A stretch of 64,000 nt of DNA from Nitrospira sp. (GTDB lineage Bacteria > Nitrospirota > Nitrospiria > Nitrospirales > Nitrospiraceae): positions 100,979 to 164,978 of the forward strand of contig JAFEBM010000027.1 of assembly GCA_018242685.1 (NCBI GenBank), written 5' to 3'. Position numbers and translations under genes: made by a program. Positions 8,791 to 18,278 of the stretch are shown here, in pieces. Positions within the stretch are counted from its first letter, which is position 1. Each line of letters starts with the position of its first letter. The notes under the pieces are model-generated. The model had not been told where the DNA came from, ran no database searches, and saw only the letters and a list, made by a program, of their open reading frames with translations.

Positions 8791-11700
8791 GAGATCTCCT
8801 TCGGTTGCTGAGCCGTACGCCGGGTGTACATGATGGCATACACGCAGGGTACGAAAAGCAGGGTGAAGAGCGTGGCCATGAGTAAGCCGCCGATGACGGC
8901 GCGACCCAGCGGCGCGTTCTGCGAATAGCCCGTCGCCATGGGGACCATCCCGAAAATCATGGCAGCGGCAGTCATGAGCACCGGACGGAAGCGGGTCGCC
9001 CCGGCTTCGAGCGCGGCCCGCAATGCGTCGCCGTGCTCTTGAAGCATCTCGCGTGCGTAGGACACCACGAGGATCGAATTGGCGGTCGCTGTGCCCATGC
9101 ACATGATGGCACCGGTCAGCGCCGGTTCCGACAGACGTGTATGGGTCAGAAACAAGGCCCAGGCGATGCCCGCCAGCGCGCCGGGCAAGGCGGTGATGAT
9201 GATAAAGGGATCGAGCCAGGATTGAAAATTGACGACGATCAACAGATAGATCAGCATGATCGCGACGAGCAGCCCGAAAATCAGCTCGGCATACGCCTCG
9301 TACATCAACGATGCCTGGCCGTGGATTTCAACCTCCGCGCTGCGGGGCTTCTGGTCCTCCATGCTCTTGGTAATCTTCTGGACATCAGCCAGCACCCCGC
9401 CGAGGTCGCGATCTTCAACGGAGACATAGATGTCGAACAGCGGCATGATGTTGCCGTGCGTGATCACGCCCGGCGTTCCTTGCGGTATCAGGTCGGACAA
9501 ATTACCGAGCAACTGGACGTCACCCTTCAGGTCGTTTGACGAATCGACCGGAACGGTCTTGAGACTATTGACGCTGTTGATGAACGGCTGCGGCGTATAG
9601 ACATTGATCAGGTACGACATGCCGGTGCTGGGGTCGAGCCAATAGATCTGATCGATTTGTTGGCTGCCGGCGGTCGTCATGAGGAGATTTTCGGCCATGT
9701 CCCTCAGGGTTCTGTCGACATTGAGCCCGAACGTGCGGTCGCCTTCGACCATCATGGTCGGCGTGCGCATCGTCTGGTGAACCACCACGTCCTTCGCGCC
9801 GGGGATTCGGCGAAACTCGTCGGCCAATTTGAGCGTGAACTCGTAGCTGGGGTACGTGTCCGGGCCGTTGACCTGCACATCGATCGGCGCGGGCGCCCCG
9901 AAGTTGAGAATCTTGGCGGTCAGATCGGACGGTTGGAACGTAAATTCGGTCCCTGGATATCGCTCTTTCAAGCCCTTGCGGAGCGTTTTCCGGATGTCCC
10001 ACACCGGCGATTTTTCATCATGGAGCAAAATCGTCATGTCACAATCCTGAGAACCGATCGTCGGCGTCGGAATGAACGCAAGATTGTGCGGCCCGACCGG
10101 CAGGCCACAGTTGCTGACGATGTTTTCGACCTGATTGGGCAACAACTCTTCGATGCTGTTGGCGACGAGCGTGGTGAGGCGTCCTGACACCTCGATGCGC
10201 GTCCCGAGGGGCGCCCGCATGTGCATCTGAATGACCCCCGACCGGATCTCCGGAAAATAGTCGCGACCGAGGAGGAAAAACAGGCCCATCGAACCGACCG
10301 CGACGACGAGTGAAACGGTGACGAAGGCACGGCGACGATCGATCAGCCGTTTGAGTAGCGCCTCGTAGCTGTCGCGGAACCGGTTGAAGCGGCGTTCGAA
10401 CCCTTGCTGAAAACGGACGAAGACATTCCGCGACGGCTCCGCGGCCGGCTGTCCGTGGGGTTGGTGTTCATGTGGTTGGTCATGGTGACTCTTCAGCATG
10501 TATTTCGCCATGGTCGGCACCAATGTGCGCGAGAAGATAAAGGAGGCGATCATCGCGATCATGACGGCCTCCGCCATGGGCTTAAACAGATAGCCGGCGA
10601 CGCCGCTGAGATCGAAGAGCGGGAACCAGGCGATCGCGATGCAGAGGGTGGCGACGAGTGTCGGGACGACGATCTGATTGGCGGCGTCGATGATGGCCTC
10701 CTCCAACGGCTTGCCCATCTCGAGATGGCGATCGATATTTTCGATCATTACGGTCGCATCATCGACCAGGATGCCGACGGCCAGGGCCAGCCCGCCCAGG
10801 GTCATGACGTTGATCGTCTCCTCGAGCCAATGGAGGCCGATGATGGCGGTCAGGATGGATAACGGGATCGAGACCCAGACGATGACTGTGGCCCTCCAGG
10901 AGCCGAGCAATAACAGCACGATGAGACCCACCAGCGCGCCGGCGGTCAGCATTTCATGGAGCACGTCGGAGATCGAATCTTTTACGAAGGTCGAAGCGTC
11001 GTCGAGGAGCCGGATCCTCACGCCCTCCGGAGAGACGCGTTCGGCGCGTGGGATCATCTTTTTGATCCCCTCGACCACGTCGAGAGTCGAGGCCTCCGTA
11101 CTCTTCATCGCGACAAGGATGACGGTTTGTTTGCCTTTCACGAGGACCATGTTCTGTTGGACCCGACCCATGAGACGCACCGACGCCACGTCGCGCAGGT
11201 AGACGTATGCGTTGCCGTCACGCTTGATCGGAATATTCGAAAAATCGTCGATCTTCAACGGTGACGCGTTCGTCAAGACGACCCAGTCGGTCTGTTTAAT
11301 CTTGATGTCGCCGGACGGCAATACGAGATATTGCTTCATGAGGACATCGTGAATATCGGACGGCGTGAGGTGACGAGCGAGCATTTTCTGCGGATCGAGA
11401 TTAACCATGACCTGCATGTCCTGCCCCCCGTATGGGTGCGGGAGGACGATCCCCGGTACCGTGACCATCAGGGGGCGGATTCGCATGTAGGTGAGATTAT
11501 AGAGTTCCGCGGGCGTCATCTCGTCGGAACTGATTTCGAGCATGGCCACCGGGATGGAGGACGGGGCGAGACGCATGACCATGGGCGGGGAAATATCGGG
11601 TGGCAGAGCCTTGACGACATTTTGCGCGATGCCCACGATATCCGCTTCGGCCCGGCCTACATCGATTCCGTCCTGGAGAAAGATGTTGGTGATGCTGCTG

Positions 11701-11966
11701 CCGTAATAGGAATGGCTATGGATATACTTGATGCCCTCGACTGTCGAGGTCAAAAAGCGTTCGAACATATATGTGATGCGCCCTTCCACCTGCGGCGGGA
11801 TCATGCCGGAATAGATCCAGACCACGGAGGTGACGGGAATCGTGATATTCGGAAAGACGTCGGTCGGCATGTGGCGTATCGTCTTGGTCCCGAGGAACAC
11901 GATGAGAATGGACATGACGACGAAGGTGTAGGGCCTCCGAAGGGCGATGAGGACAAGCTGGTTCAT
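8787..11966 (-). CDS. RND-family inner-membrane efflux pump
   Basis: 1059 residues, the usual RND length, with twelve predicted membrane helices in two repeats. The N terminus has the family opening (ALRRPYTFVVMS, then MPTDVFPNI). TM4 carries the proton-relay acids in VDDATVMIEN, and the periplasmic porter loops follow TM1 and TM7. A His-rich insert (HHDQPHEHQPHGQP, around residue 495) lies in the central cytoplasmic loop. The sequence looks like the AcrB/multidrug-type branch found in environmental bacteria with adaptor-last gene order, rather than CusA: I do not see the CusA Met triad. Substrate unknown. It lies downstream of the NarX/NarL-type pair across a 212-base gap. Confidence 0.9.
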   Translation of the reverse strand: MNQLVLIALRRPYTFVVMSILIVFLGTKTIRHMPTDVFPNITIPVTSVVWIYSGMIPPQVEGRITYMFERFLTSTVEGIKYIHSHSYYGSSITNIFLQDGIDVGRAEADIVGIAQNVVKALPPDISPPMVMRLAPSSIPVAMLEISSDEMTPAELYNLTYMRIRPLMVTVPGIVLPHPYGGQDMQVMVNLDPQKMLARHLTPSDIHDVLMKQYLVLPSGDIKIKQTDWVVLTNASPLKIDDFSNIPIKRDGNAYVYLRDVASVRLMGRVQQNMVLVKGKQTVILVAMKSTEASTLDVVEGIKKMIPRAERVSPEGVRIRLLDDASTFVKDSISDVLHEMLTAGALVGLIVLLLLGSWRATVIVWVSIPLSILTAIIGLHWLEETINVMTLGGLALAVGILVDDATVMIENIDRHLEMGKPLEEAIIDAANQIVVPTLVATLCIAIAWFPLFDLSGVAGYLFKPMAEAVMIAMIASFIFSRTLVPTMAKYMLKSHHDQPHEHQPHGQPAAEPSRNVFVRFQQGFERRFNRFRDSYEALLKRLIDRRRAFVTVSLVVAVGSMGLFFLLGRDYFPEIRSGVIQMHMRAPLGTRIEVSGRLTTLVANSIEELLPNQVENIVSNCGLPVGPHNLAFIPTPTIGSQDCDMTILLHDEKSPVWDIRKTLRKGLKERYPGTEFTFQPSDLTAKILNFGAPAPIDVQVNGPDTYPSYEFTLKLADEFRRIPGAKDVVVHQTMRTPTMMVEGDRTFGLNVDRTLRDMAENLLMTTAGSQQIDQIYWLDPSTGMSYLINVYTPQPFINSVNSLKTVPVDSSNDLKGDVQLLGNLSDLIPQGTPGVITHGNIMPLFDIYVSVEDRDLGGVLADVQKITKSMEDQKPRSAEVEIHGQASLMYEAYAELIFGLLVAIMLIYLLIVVNFQSWLDPFIIITALPGALAGIAWALFLTHTRLSEPALTGAIMCMGTATANSILVVSYAREMLQEHGDALRAALEAGATRFRPVLMTAAAMIFGMVPMATGYSQNAPLGRAVIGGLLMATLFTLLFVPCVYAIMYTRRTAQQPKEIS

Positions 11967-12178
11967 ACGTCTGCCTCCTGTACTTCTCTATATCCTGTCT
12001 ATCTCTGGGAGGAATTACGGCCCATTCTTCCCGCCGATACAAGGAATCCGTGGTGGTTCACGTGTCTTATATAGCGTTATAGTGCACAGACCCGATGATG
12101 GGGAACTCGGAGATTCCGAAGAAGATACGGGAAATATTACGAGGGCAATTGAGTGCAAAATACACGAGGATAGTCCCC

Positions 12179-12823
12179 CTAGGATGCCGGTGTGATTCCG
12201 TGGGTGAGCGCGTATTTGATCAAATCCGCTGTGGTCTGGAGATTGAGCTGCGTCAAAATTTGGCTCTTATGAAACTCGACCGTCCGCGAAGAGATGGTCA
12301 ACAGATTCGCAATTTCCTTTGCAGTCCGCCCTTCGGCCAGCAGTTGCAGAACTTCTCGCTGGCGCGTGGTGAGGCGGTGCACTCCAAGGGCTGTTTCCGA
12401 AGCCGTTGAGAGAAAGACATTGAGCATGTCCTTGGTAATCAACGAGGTAATATAGGAATGTCCCGCAAGCGCCGCCCGAATCGCTTGGTCCAATTCATCC
12501 ACTGCCGAACGCTTGAGCACATAGGCCGATGCCCCGGCTTCAAAAGCGGACCGGATATATTCCTTGTCCGCATGCATGGTGACGATGATGATTTTGGTGC
12601 CGGGGCAGATCTTCTTCAGCTGAGCCGCCGCATCGATCCCGTTCAGCAACGGCATGGACACATCGAGGATCACAATATCGGGTTGAAGCTCCTTCGCGGC
12701 GTCCAAGAGCGCCCGCCCGTCCTCGACGGCGCCGACCAACTCATACTGTCCTTCGAGAATTCGGCGAAATCCCTCCAAGACCAGGAGATGATCGTCGGCC
12801 AACAGAACGCGCGGCTTAGGCAT
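12179..12823 (-). CDS. NarL/LuxR-family response regulator
   Basis: 214 residues: receiver domain (1-120) with acidic pair D10/D11, phospho-acceptor D54 in VILDVSMP, and K104; then a LuxR-type helix-turn-helix (about 148-205) with LTTRQREVLQLLAEG and the recognition helix region SSRTVEFHKSQI. It binds DNA as a dimer once phosphorylated. Its start overlaps the end of the kinase gene by 8 bases, so the pair is co-translated. The RND pump operon lies directly downstream on the same strand and is a plausible target. Confidence 0.92.
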   Translation of the reverse strand: MPKPRVLLADDHLLVLEGFRRILEGQYELVGAVEDGRALLDAAKELQPDIVILDVSMPLLNGIDAAAQLKKICPGTKIIIVTMHADKEYIRSAFEAGASAYVLKRSAVDELDQAIRAALAGHSYITSLITKDMLNVFLSTASETALGVHRLTTRQREVLQLLAEGRTAKEIANLLTISSRTVEFHKSQILTQLNLQTTADLIKYALTHGITPAS

Positions 12824-13985
12824 GCCGTCCTCCTTGAATCAGCGGGATATGAACGCGGATATGGGTGCCGTGTCCGGGTGTCGACTTCACCTCCAACGTG
12901 CCCTGCGCCAAACGGACACGCTCCTTCATGCTCAGCAATCCCAGGTGCCCGCCGGGTTTGGTTGACTGCCCGAGATCGAATCCCACCCCATTGTCGCGAA
13001 TGGACAGGTCGATCATCTCTTCGTCGCACATCACCTCCACTTCGACCTGTGAGGCCTGGGCATGCCGAGCGACGTTGCTGAGACTTTCCTGCACAATCCG
13101 ATAGATGCCGATGGTGACTTCGTCAGGCAGTGTCGTGACGGGATCATTGTGCACGTAGCTGCTCCGGATACCCGTGCGGGTTGAAAAGTCATCGACAAGG
13201 CCGCGCACGGCTTTCACCAGTCCCAAATCATCCAAAATCGACGGATGAAAACGATAGGCCATTTGGCGTACATCGTCGGAAATGAGGGTGATGCATTCGG
13301 ACACCCGGCGAATCTCATCCCGTAGATGATTGAAATCGGTCGACGGATCTTTCTCCATCTGTCGAAGATCCAGCGTCAGCATCGCCAGCCGTTGATTGAT
13401 GTGGTCGTGCAGGTCACGAGAGATCCTTCGACGATCTTCTTCCTGCGCCGTCAGAAGCTGCCCGGCCAGCGCCCGCAAATCTTCCCGATTCTGCTGAAGT
13501 TGACGTTCCCTGGCTTGCAGCGCGGCTTGGCTGGTGCGCAGCGACTGTTCCGTCTCTTTGCGGTCGGCGATTTCGGTGATCAACGATTGATTGAGGGTGG
13601 CCAATTGTTGTGTTCGTGCATGCACTCGTGCCTCGAGTTCGTCATGCGCTTGCCGCAGTTCGTCCTCGGCCCTGCGGCGATGCAAAAAAAACAGCAATGG
13701 GAGCCAGATAGCCGTGAGACTGAACAGACGATTGACGACGCCCATCCAATGAGGTACTCCCTCAATGGTCAAGCCGAGATCGGTGCCGGCCAAGTCGAGT
13801 ACGGAGCAGACCGCCGCTGCAATGAGCGGGCCCTTTCGGTATGGTAGTAGGAAGGAGAGGATGACGAGTCCGCCATAGAGCACGCCGGTATTGATGCCGA
13901 ATGGAAGGTAGAGATCGAGGCAGAACAGACCAACACCGAGGCCTATGATGATAGGCAGAAAAGTTCTCTTGGTGGCATAGACCAT
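12816..13985 (-). CDS. NarX-type sensor histidine kinase
   Basis: 389 residues. Three to four membrane helices occupy residues 8-100 with almost no periplasmic loop, so sensing is likely in or near the membrane. A coiled coil follows (105-175), then a HisKA_3 dimerisation domain with the phospho-accepting H193 in RDLHDHINQ, and an HATPase domain ending in GHLGLLSMKERV and GHGTHIRV (G boxes). It phosphorylates the NarL-type regulator whose gene overlaps its 3' end. Confidence 0.9.
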   Translation of the reverse strand: MVYATKRTFLPIIIGLGVGLFCLDLYLPFGINTGVLYGGLVILSFLLPYRKGPLIAAAVCSVLDLAGTDLGLTIEGVPHWMGVVNRLFSLTAIWLPLLFFLHRRRAEDELRQAHDELEARVHARTQQLATLNQSLITEIADRKETEQSLRTSQAALQARERQLQQNREDLRALAGQLLTAQEEDRRRISRDLHDHINQRLAMLTLDLRQMEKDPSTDFNHLRDEIRRVSECITLISDDVRQMAYRFHPSILDDLGLVKAVRGLVDDFSTRTGIRSSYVHNDPVTTLPDEVTIGIYRIVQESLSNVARHAQASQVEVEVMCDEEMIDLSIRDNGVGFDLGQSTKPGGHLGLLSMKERVRLAQGTLEVKSTPGHGTHIRVHIPLIQGGRHA

Positions 13986-14636
13986 GATGTGAGCTTCACA
14001 TTATGAAACGAGGCTCTAGAATCCATGTAACACTATCTTATCGCTTCTTAACACTATGAACATCCCTGGTGGCTCGTGGAACGGTTCTGCGCCTGGCTCC
14101 AAATGGGAGCGGTGCCTGCAGATTCCTTGGGCGTATTATAACAAGCGCTTCCTCGGCTTTGTGCAACTCGCCTGCATCAGCCTGCTGTTGAAACAGTAGT
14201 CTTCAGCCTTTCAAACTTGTGCACTCACGAAAAGAAAACCGCTGGGAAAATTAACAGAGGGCCCGCTCGATACATTACGAGGTTTCCGAGCCCCCCCTCA
14301 ACCATTCAATCTGCTGAAGTTGCACCGTCTGCGAATGTGTGGGTGAAAGCAAGGTCTTGCGGAACTGGACGAGGTCGCTCGCAATCAATTGAGGACTTTG
14401 GATACTTCGGGCATGAAGGTCCAATCGGATCTACTCGACAGGGGCATCTTGCGGGATTGCGTATTTGAGGAAAGCGAGTAGAGTTCCCCTACGATCATCC
14501 TAACTTTCGCCGGCGTCGGCCAAGGCCGCATGCAGAGGAGGTGTTGATAGCCGTCATGGACAAATAAGAAGACGTGGAGACTTTCCGCTTAGCTGTTGAA
14601 CCTGTTCAAACACCTGACATGTTTGAGGAGGCGAAG
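13986..14636. other. 650-base intergenic region with a spaced direct repeat
   Basis: No supportable gene. Two exact copies of TAACACTAT (14028-14036 and 14049-14057) are 21 bases apart start to start, close to two helical turns, about 50 bases upstream of the kinase start on the opposite strand, where an operator would be expected. The open frame at 14217-14468 has no ribosome site and no recognisable product. Confidence 0.45.
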
Positions 14637-14903
14637 ATGAAAACTTGCAGCTATTCGTTGATGATGATGGTTGGAATGGTGCTGGCGCTCGGGGGTGTCG
14701 TGGCCGTCTTCAACTTCGACCAGCCTTCAGACGCGTTTTCGTTGGCCTGGTGGATGATCGTCGGTGGATGGTGTCTTGCATTCACAGGTATGGGAATAGA
14801 CATTATGTATTTATTCAGACTCGCCAAGCGCCAACCAGTATACTTCCTCCAACCAGAGACGAATACGGCAAAAGGCGTCGAAGGAGAAGTCACTCGAAGA
14901 TGA
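14637..14903 (+). CDS. Small inner-membrane protein, unknown
   Basis: 88 residues with two hydrophobic segments (about 6-28 and 36-60) and a charged C-terminal tail. The ATG at 14637 is chosen over an in-frame start at 14574 because GAGGAGG (14625-14631) precedes it at the right distance. It resembles no family I can name. It is isolated, flanked by long intergenic regions, and followed by a strong hairpin, so probably monocistronic. Confidence 0.55.
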   Translation: MKTCSYSLMMMVGMVLALGGVVAVFNFDQPSDAFSLAWWMIVGGWCLAFTGMGIDIMYLFRLAKRQPVYFLQPETNTAKGVEGEVTRR

Positions 14904-14926
14904 TGGTCTGAAAATGGAACCTTACC

Positions 14927-14958
14927 CCGTCTCTCTACTCACGCAAGTAGTGAGACGG
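14927..14958 (+). terminator. Hairpin after the small membrane protein gene
   Basis: CCGTCTC (14927-14933) pairs with GAGACGG (14952-14958) and CTACT (14935-14939) with AGTAG (14946-14950), with one T-T mismatch between and a 6-base loop. The T-run after it is short (GTTTG from 14958), so it may be an RNA-stabilising hairpin rather than a strong terminator. Confidence 0.5.
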
Positions 14959-15365
14959 TTTGCTCAATTCCTCTGTTGCTGTTAAGGCTTGCCTCACACG
15001 GTCCCATTCCGTTTCAACTCTCCCGTACTACACTCACGCTCGATCGTCATCGATGTTGGGCCTGTGATCAACGGCTATGAACAGATTATGTCTTAATAGA
15101 AGTTTTCCTGCTCGTTCTCTTGCTATCTCTATAATAATTTGCGTAGCGAATGAGCGGGTGCGTTGTGTAGGTGTGCCTCACCGGTGCAGAAAGTTGTGAG
15201 CTTGTTCAGGGAATTTTAAACGTTGACTTCCTAAGAAGATCACCTGTATACACCGCCTGATCATCGGGACGATCATAAGGCGCTGCATCGGATAGGCTCG
15301 GCGTTCGTGCGCCCATGGATGGATAAAAAGATACCTATTCGGAAAATTATTGAAAGGAGAGGCGG
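14959..15365. other. Intergenic region before the LEPR-xLL gene
   Basis: About 400 bases, AT-richer, with no gene seen. It carries the first copy of a 24-base near-repeat (15181-15204) whose partner lies just after the LEPR-xLL gene. Confidence 0.45.
15181..15204 (+). repeat. Direct near-repeat flanking the LEPR-xLL gene, copy 1
   Basis: Begins CCGGTGCAGAAA and continues with TGTGAG after a two-base difference. It matches 18272-18295 at about 20 of 24 positions in the same orientation. The two copies bracket the surface-protein gene. Confidence 0.45.
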
Positions 15366-15449
15366 ATGCGCGACACGTTGTTCTTTTCGAAGCTCCGAGT
15401 GTTGTTGGAGGGCTGGCAGTGGAGGCTGCGGCGGGTCCGTTCTAGCTGA
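15366..15449 (+). other. Short leader reading frame in frame with the LEPR-xLL gene
   Basis: A strong ribosome site (GAAAGGAGAGGCGG) precedes the ATG at 15366, which encodes 27 residues (MRDTLFFSKLRVLLEGW, then an Arg-rich end) and stops at TGA 15447-15449. The frame is the same as the LEPR-xLL gene, and no stop lies between 15450 and 15501. LEPR-xLL proteins normally have a basic stretch before the motif, so this looks like the real 5' end, separated from the body by one in-frame stop codon. Confidence 0.5.
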
Positions 15450-15500
15450 TGGCAGTGCGCACATCGCACAACAGATTCAGCTCGTCCGCCCTCCCGCTTT

Positions 15501-18176
15501 ATGCTCGAACCGCTCGAAGGTCGTGTTCTGCTCGCGGCAGATCTGACGGGGCTCGTCACGGCACATACGCTTGCTGATCCCAGCGTCCCCACCAACGTCG
15601 AAACCGCAACGGTCCAAGTCAAAAACCAAGGGACGACGGCGGCGAGCGCGTCTACACAAGTCCGCGTCTATGCATCGACCGATTCGACCTTCAGCACGTC
15701 GGATGTGTTGCTGGGCACGACGACCACAACGGCACTGACGGCCGGGCAGTCTCGCGCCGTGACGGTCAACCTGACGATGCCCAACACGTTGGCCGCTGGG
15801 GCCTACAAGTTGCTGACGCGCGTGGATGCCACCAATGTCGTGGCTGAAGGCACGGCCGGCGAGGCCAACAATGTGGCGACTGGTCCGTCGTTCAACGTGG
15901 CTTGGCAATTCGGCACGGTGCCGGGTCGGAGCGGCAACACCACTCTCACACTCCGTGACGCCGACGGCACTGCCATGACCTTCAAGCTCACCGGCCCGGG
16001 AGTGGGCACCGTCATCAAGGACGGGACCAATTGGGATCTAAAACTCACCGGCACGATGGCTACGTCTGCCGTCATCATCACCACCAGTGGCGGAAACGGG
16101 CGGGCGACGCTGAACGACATCCATGCCGTCGGGCCATTGGCCTCATTTACGGCCTCCACTACCGATGTCAATGGTGCGCTGGCGATCAATGGCGCCGTCA
16201 CCACGCTCACCATCGGCGATCTGACCGGGAGCCTTGCTGCGAAATCCATCACCACCTTCACCGCCCGCAACCTAACAGAGGCGAGCCTGTACATCGGAAC
16301 CACACTCGGACAGGATGGCAAGTTGGGCGGGACAGGGACCAATGCCGACACCTATGGTCTCGGGCGGCTACAAGACTTTGTGGTGACCGGGGCGATGATG
16401 GCCGGTAGCACCGTGCGGGTCGGCGTCAATCCCGTGGACGGCATCTTCGGTAACGGCAATGATCGGTTTATCAGCGGCAGCCCAACCGGGATCGGCACCA
16501 TCAAGATTCAAGGGAGTCTGAGCGCCGATAGCCGGTTCGTCGCGGCGACCATTCCGTCGACCTATCTGCTGGCAGGGCGATCGGTGCCGACCACGGGGGA
16601 TGCCCACTTTGTGACGAATCTGAACAATCAGCCGCCCATTGCCGGGAATGATACATTCACGGTGAAGAAGGGCGGCATCCTCTCCGAGAGCGCGTCCCTT
16701 GTCAAAGACATTTGGACGGGGTCTACTGCCTCAGGCCCGTCTAATTTCGTCAATGTCAACGGCATGCTCTTCTTCACGGCCGATAATGGGGTCAACGGTC
16801 AGGAACTATGGAAGAGCGATGGCACGGCGGCGGGGACCGTCCTAGTGAAAGACATCGTGGCTGGGTTCACCGGTTCGAATCCCCAATATTTGACGAACGT
16901 CAACGGCACGTTGTTCTTCCTCGCTGAGACGGCCGCCAACGGTCGGGAACTGTGGAAAAGCGACGGGACGGCGGCGGGAACCGTCATGGTCAAAGATATC
17001 AATCCCGGCAGCGGCTATGGATTCCCAAACTCAAGCTGGCATACGGGTTCCCTCACCAACGTAAATGGCACGCTCTTCTTTACGGCCGATAACGGGGTCA
17101 ATGGTATAGAACTATGGAAGAGCAACGGGACGGCGGCAGGGACGGTTCTGGTCAAAGATATTTACCCTGGCTCGTCCACCTCGTCTCCAAGTCTACTCAC
17201 GAGCTTCAAAGGCATGCTGTTCTTTGTCGCCTACGATGTTCAGACCGGCTACCAGTTGTGGAAAAGCGACGGGACTGCAGCAGGGACTCAAGTGGTCCGC
17301 ACCTTCTACTCAATATGGCCGCAGGCCACTTACCTCAAAGTGGTCAACGAGACTCTTTTCTTTACGGCCGATGATGGGGTAAGCCGTACCGAACTATGGA
17401 AGACCGACGGGACGGCGGCTGGGACCGTGCTGGTCAAAGACATCGCGGTAGGGTACGGCCGCCATTCGTACCCTAGCAATCTTACGAACGTCAACGGCAC
17501 GTTGTTCTTCACGGCTGATAATGGTGTCAATGGGGTCGAGCTGTGGAAGAGCAATGGCACGGCGGCGGGAACGGTCCTGGTCAAAGACATCACGCCGGGG
17601 AATGACTTTACCTATTTCAGTGATCTGACGAGCGTAGGCAACCAACTGTTCTTCCGTAACAACAGTACCTACGAGCTGTGGAAGAGTGATGGGACCGCGG
17701 CTGGGACGATCGCGCTAGCTCCCGGTGGGATGGCGTTGCCCGACCGGGCCAACGGCAGCCCGCTCATTACGGATGTCAACGGAGTGGCCTACTTCAGAGC
17801 AAGCAACTACGATCTGTGGAAGAGTGATGGGACAGTGGCTGGGACCATGCGGGTCATGCCTGGGGCAAACACGAGAGAACTCGCCAATGTCAACGGCACG
17901 CTGTTCTTCAGCGGCGAGCAGGTCAGCACCGGGCGTGAACTCATGAAGATCGGCAAGGTCACTGTTCTCGCCAACGATCGTGATCCGGAGAGCGCTCCGT
18001 TAACGGCGGCGCTCGTCAGCGGCACGACCAACGGCACGCTGACGTTCAACGCCAACGGTACGTTTACCTATCGGCCCAACGCCGGGTTCACCGGCACCGA
18101 CCGCTTTACCTACCGAGCCAACGACGGCCTCGCCAGCTCCAACGTGGCCACAGTGAGCATCACGGTGACGGCATGA
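15501..18176 (+). CDS. LEPR-xLL surface protein with CARDB-like domain and ELWxxDGT repeats
   Basis: 891 residues as read from the ATG at 15501, which has no ribosome site (see the leader frame at 15366). Residues 1-14 carry the LEPR-xLL-type sorting motif (LEPLEGRVLLAAD). Residues 14-133 form a CARDB-like adhesion/Ig fold, and 140-375 is a Thr/Gly-rich beta region. Residues 396-816 hold eight ELWKSDGTAAGT-type repeats (ELW or QLW/DLW at 435, 483, 537, 585, 631, 680, 725, 771) plus a decayed ninth (ELMK, 813), predicted to form beta-propeller blades. Residues 376-394 and 821-891 are the two halves of one cadherin-like/Big_9 domain split by the propeller. Large, repeat-built and acidic, it is expected on the cell surface or in the matrix. 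The export genes at 18.6-27.1 kb follow on the same strand. Confidence 0.85.
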   Translation: MLEPLEGRVLLAADLTGLVTAHTLADPSVPTNVETATVQVKNQGTTAASASTQVRVYASTDSTFSTSDVLLGTTTTTALTAGQSRAVTVNLTMPNTLAAGAYKLLTRVDATNVVAEGTAGEANNVATGPSFNVAWQFGTVPGRSGNTTLTLRDADGTAMTFKLTGPGVGTVIKDGTNWDLKLTGTMATSAVIITTSGGNGRATLNDIHAVGPLASFTASTTDVNGALAINGAVTTLTIGDLTGSLAAKSITTFTARNLTEASLYIGTTLGQDGKLGGTGTNADTYGLGRLQDFVVTGAMMAGSTVRVGVNPVDGIFGNGNDRFISGSPTGIGTIKIQGSLSADSRFVAATIPSTYLLAGRSVPTTGDAHFVTNLNNQPPIAGNDTFTVKKGGILSESASLVKDIWTGSTASGPSNFVNVNGMLFFTADNGVNGQELWKSDGTAAGTVLVKDIVAGFTGSNPQYLTNVNGTLFFLAETAANGRELWKSDGTAAGTVMVKDINPGSGYGFPNSSWHTGSLTNVNGTLFFTADNGVNGIELWKSNGTAAGTVLVKDIYPGSSTSSPSLLTSFKGMLFFVAYDVQTGYQLWKSDGTAAGTQVVRTFYSIWPQATYLKVVNETLFFTADDGVSRTELWKTDGTAAGTVLVKDIAVGYGRHSYPSNLTNVNGTLFFTADNGVNGVELWKSNGTAAGTVLVKDITPGNDFTYFSDLTSVGNQLFFRNNSTYELWKSDGTAAGTIALAPGGMALPDRANGSPLITDVNGVAYFRASNYDLWKSDGTVAGTMRVMPGANTRELANVNGTLFFSGEQVSTGRELMKIGKVTVLANDRDPESAPLTAALVSGTTNGTLTFNANGTFTYRPNAGFTGTDRFTYRANDGLASSNVATVSITVTA

Positions 18177-18249
18177 AGGGGAAGCGTAATGCATCACACA
18201 TGAGGTGTCGGAGAGAGCCAGAGATGGGAATTGAAGGTTGAAGCACACC

Positions 18250-18278
18250 GCACCGGCGAGGGGAACCTTCGCCGGTGC
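18250..18278 (+). terminator. Hairpin after the LEPR-xLL gene
   Basis: A perfect 10-base stem (GCACCGGCGA at 18250-18259 with its complement at 18269-18278) and a 9-base loop. There is no T-run; its right arm overlaps the start of the second flanking near-repeat. Confidence 0.5.

Noticed and set aside
14217..14468. 83-residue frame in the large intergenic region
   Set aside because: No ribosome site or recognisable feature.
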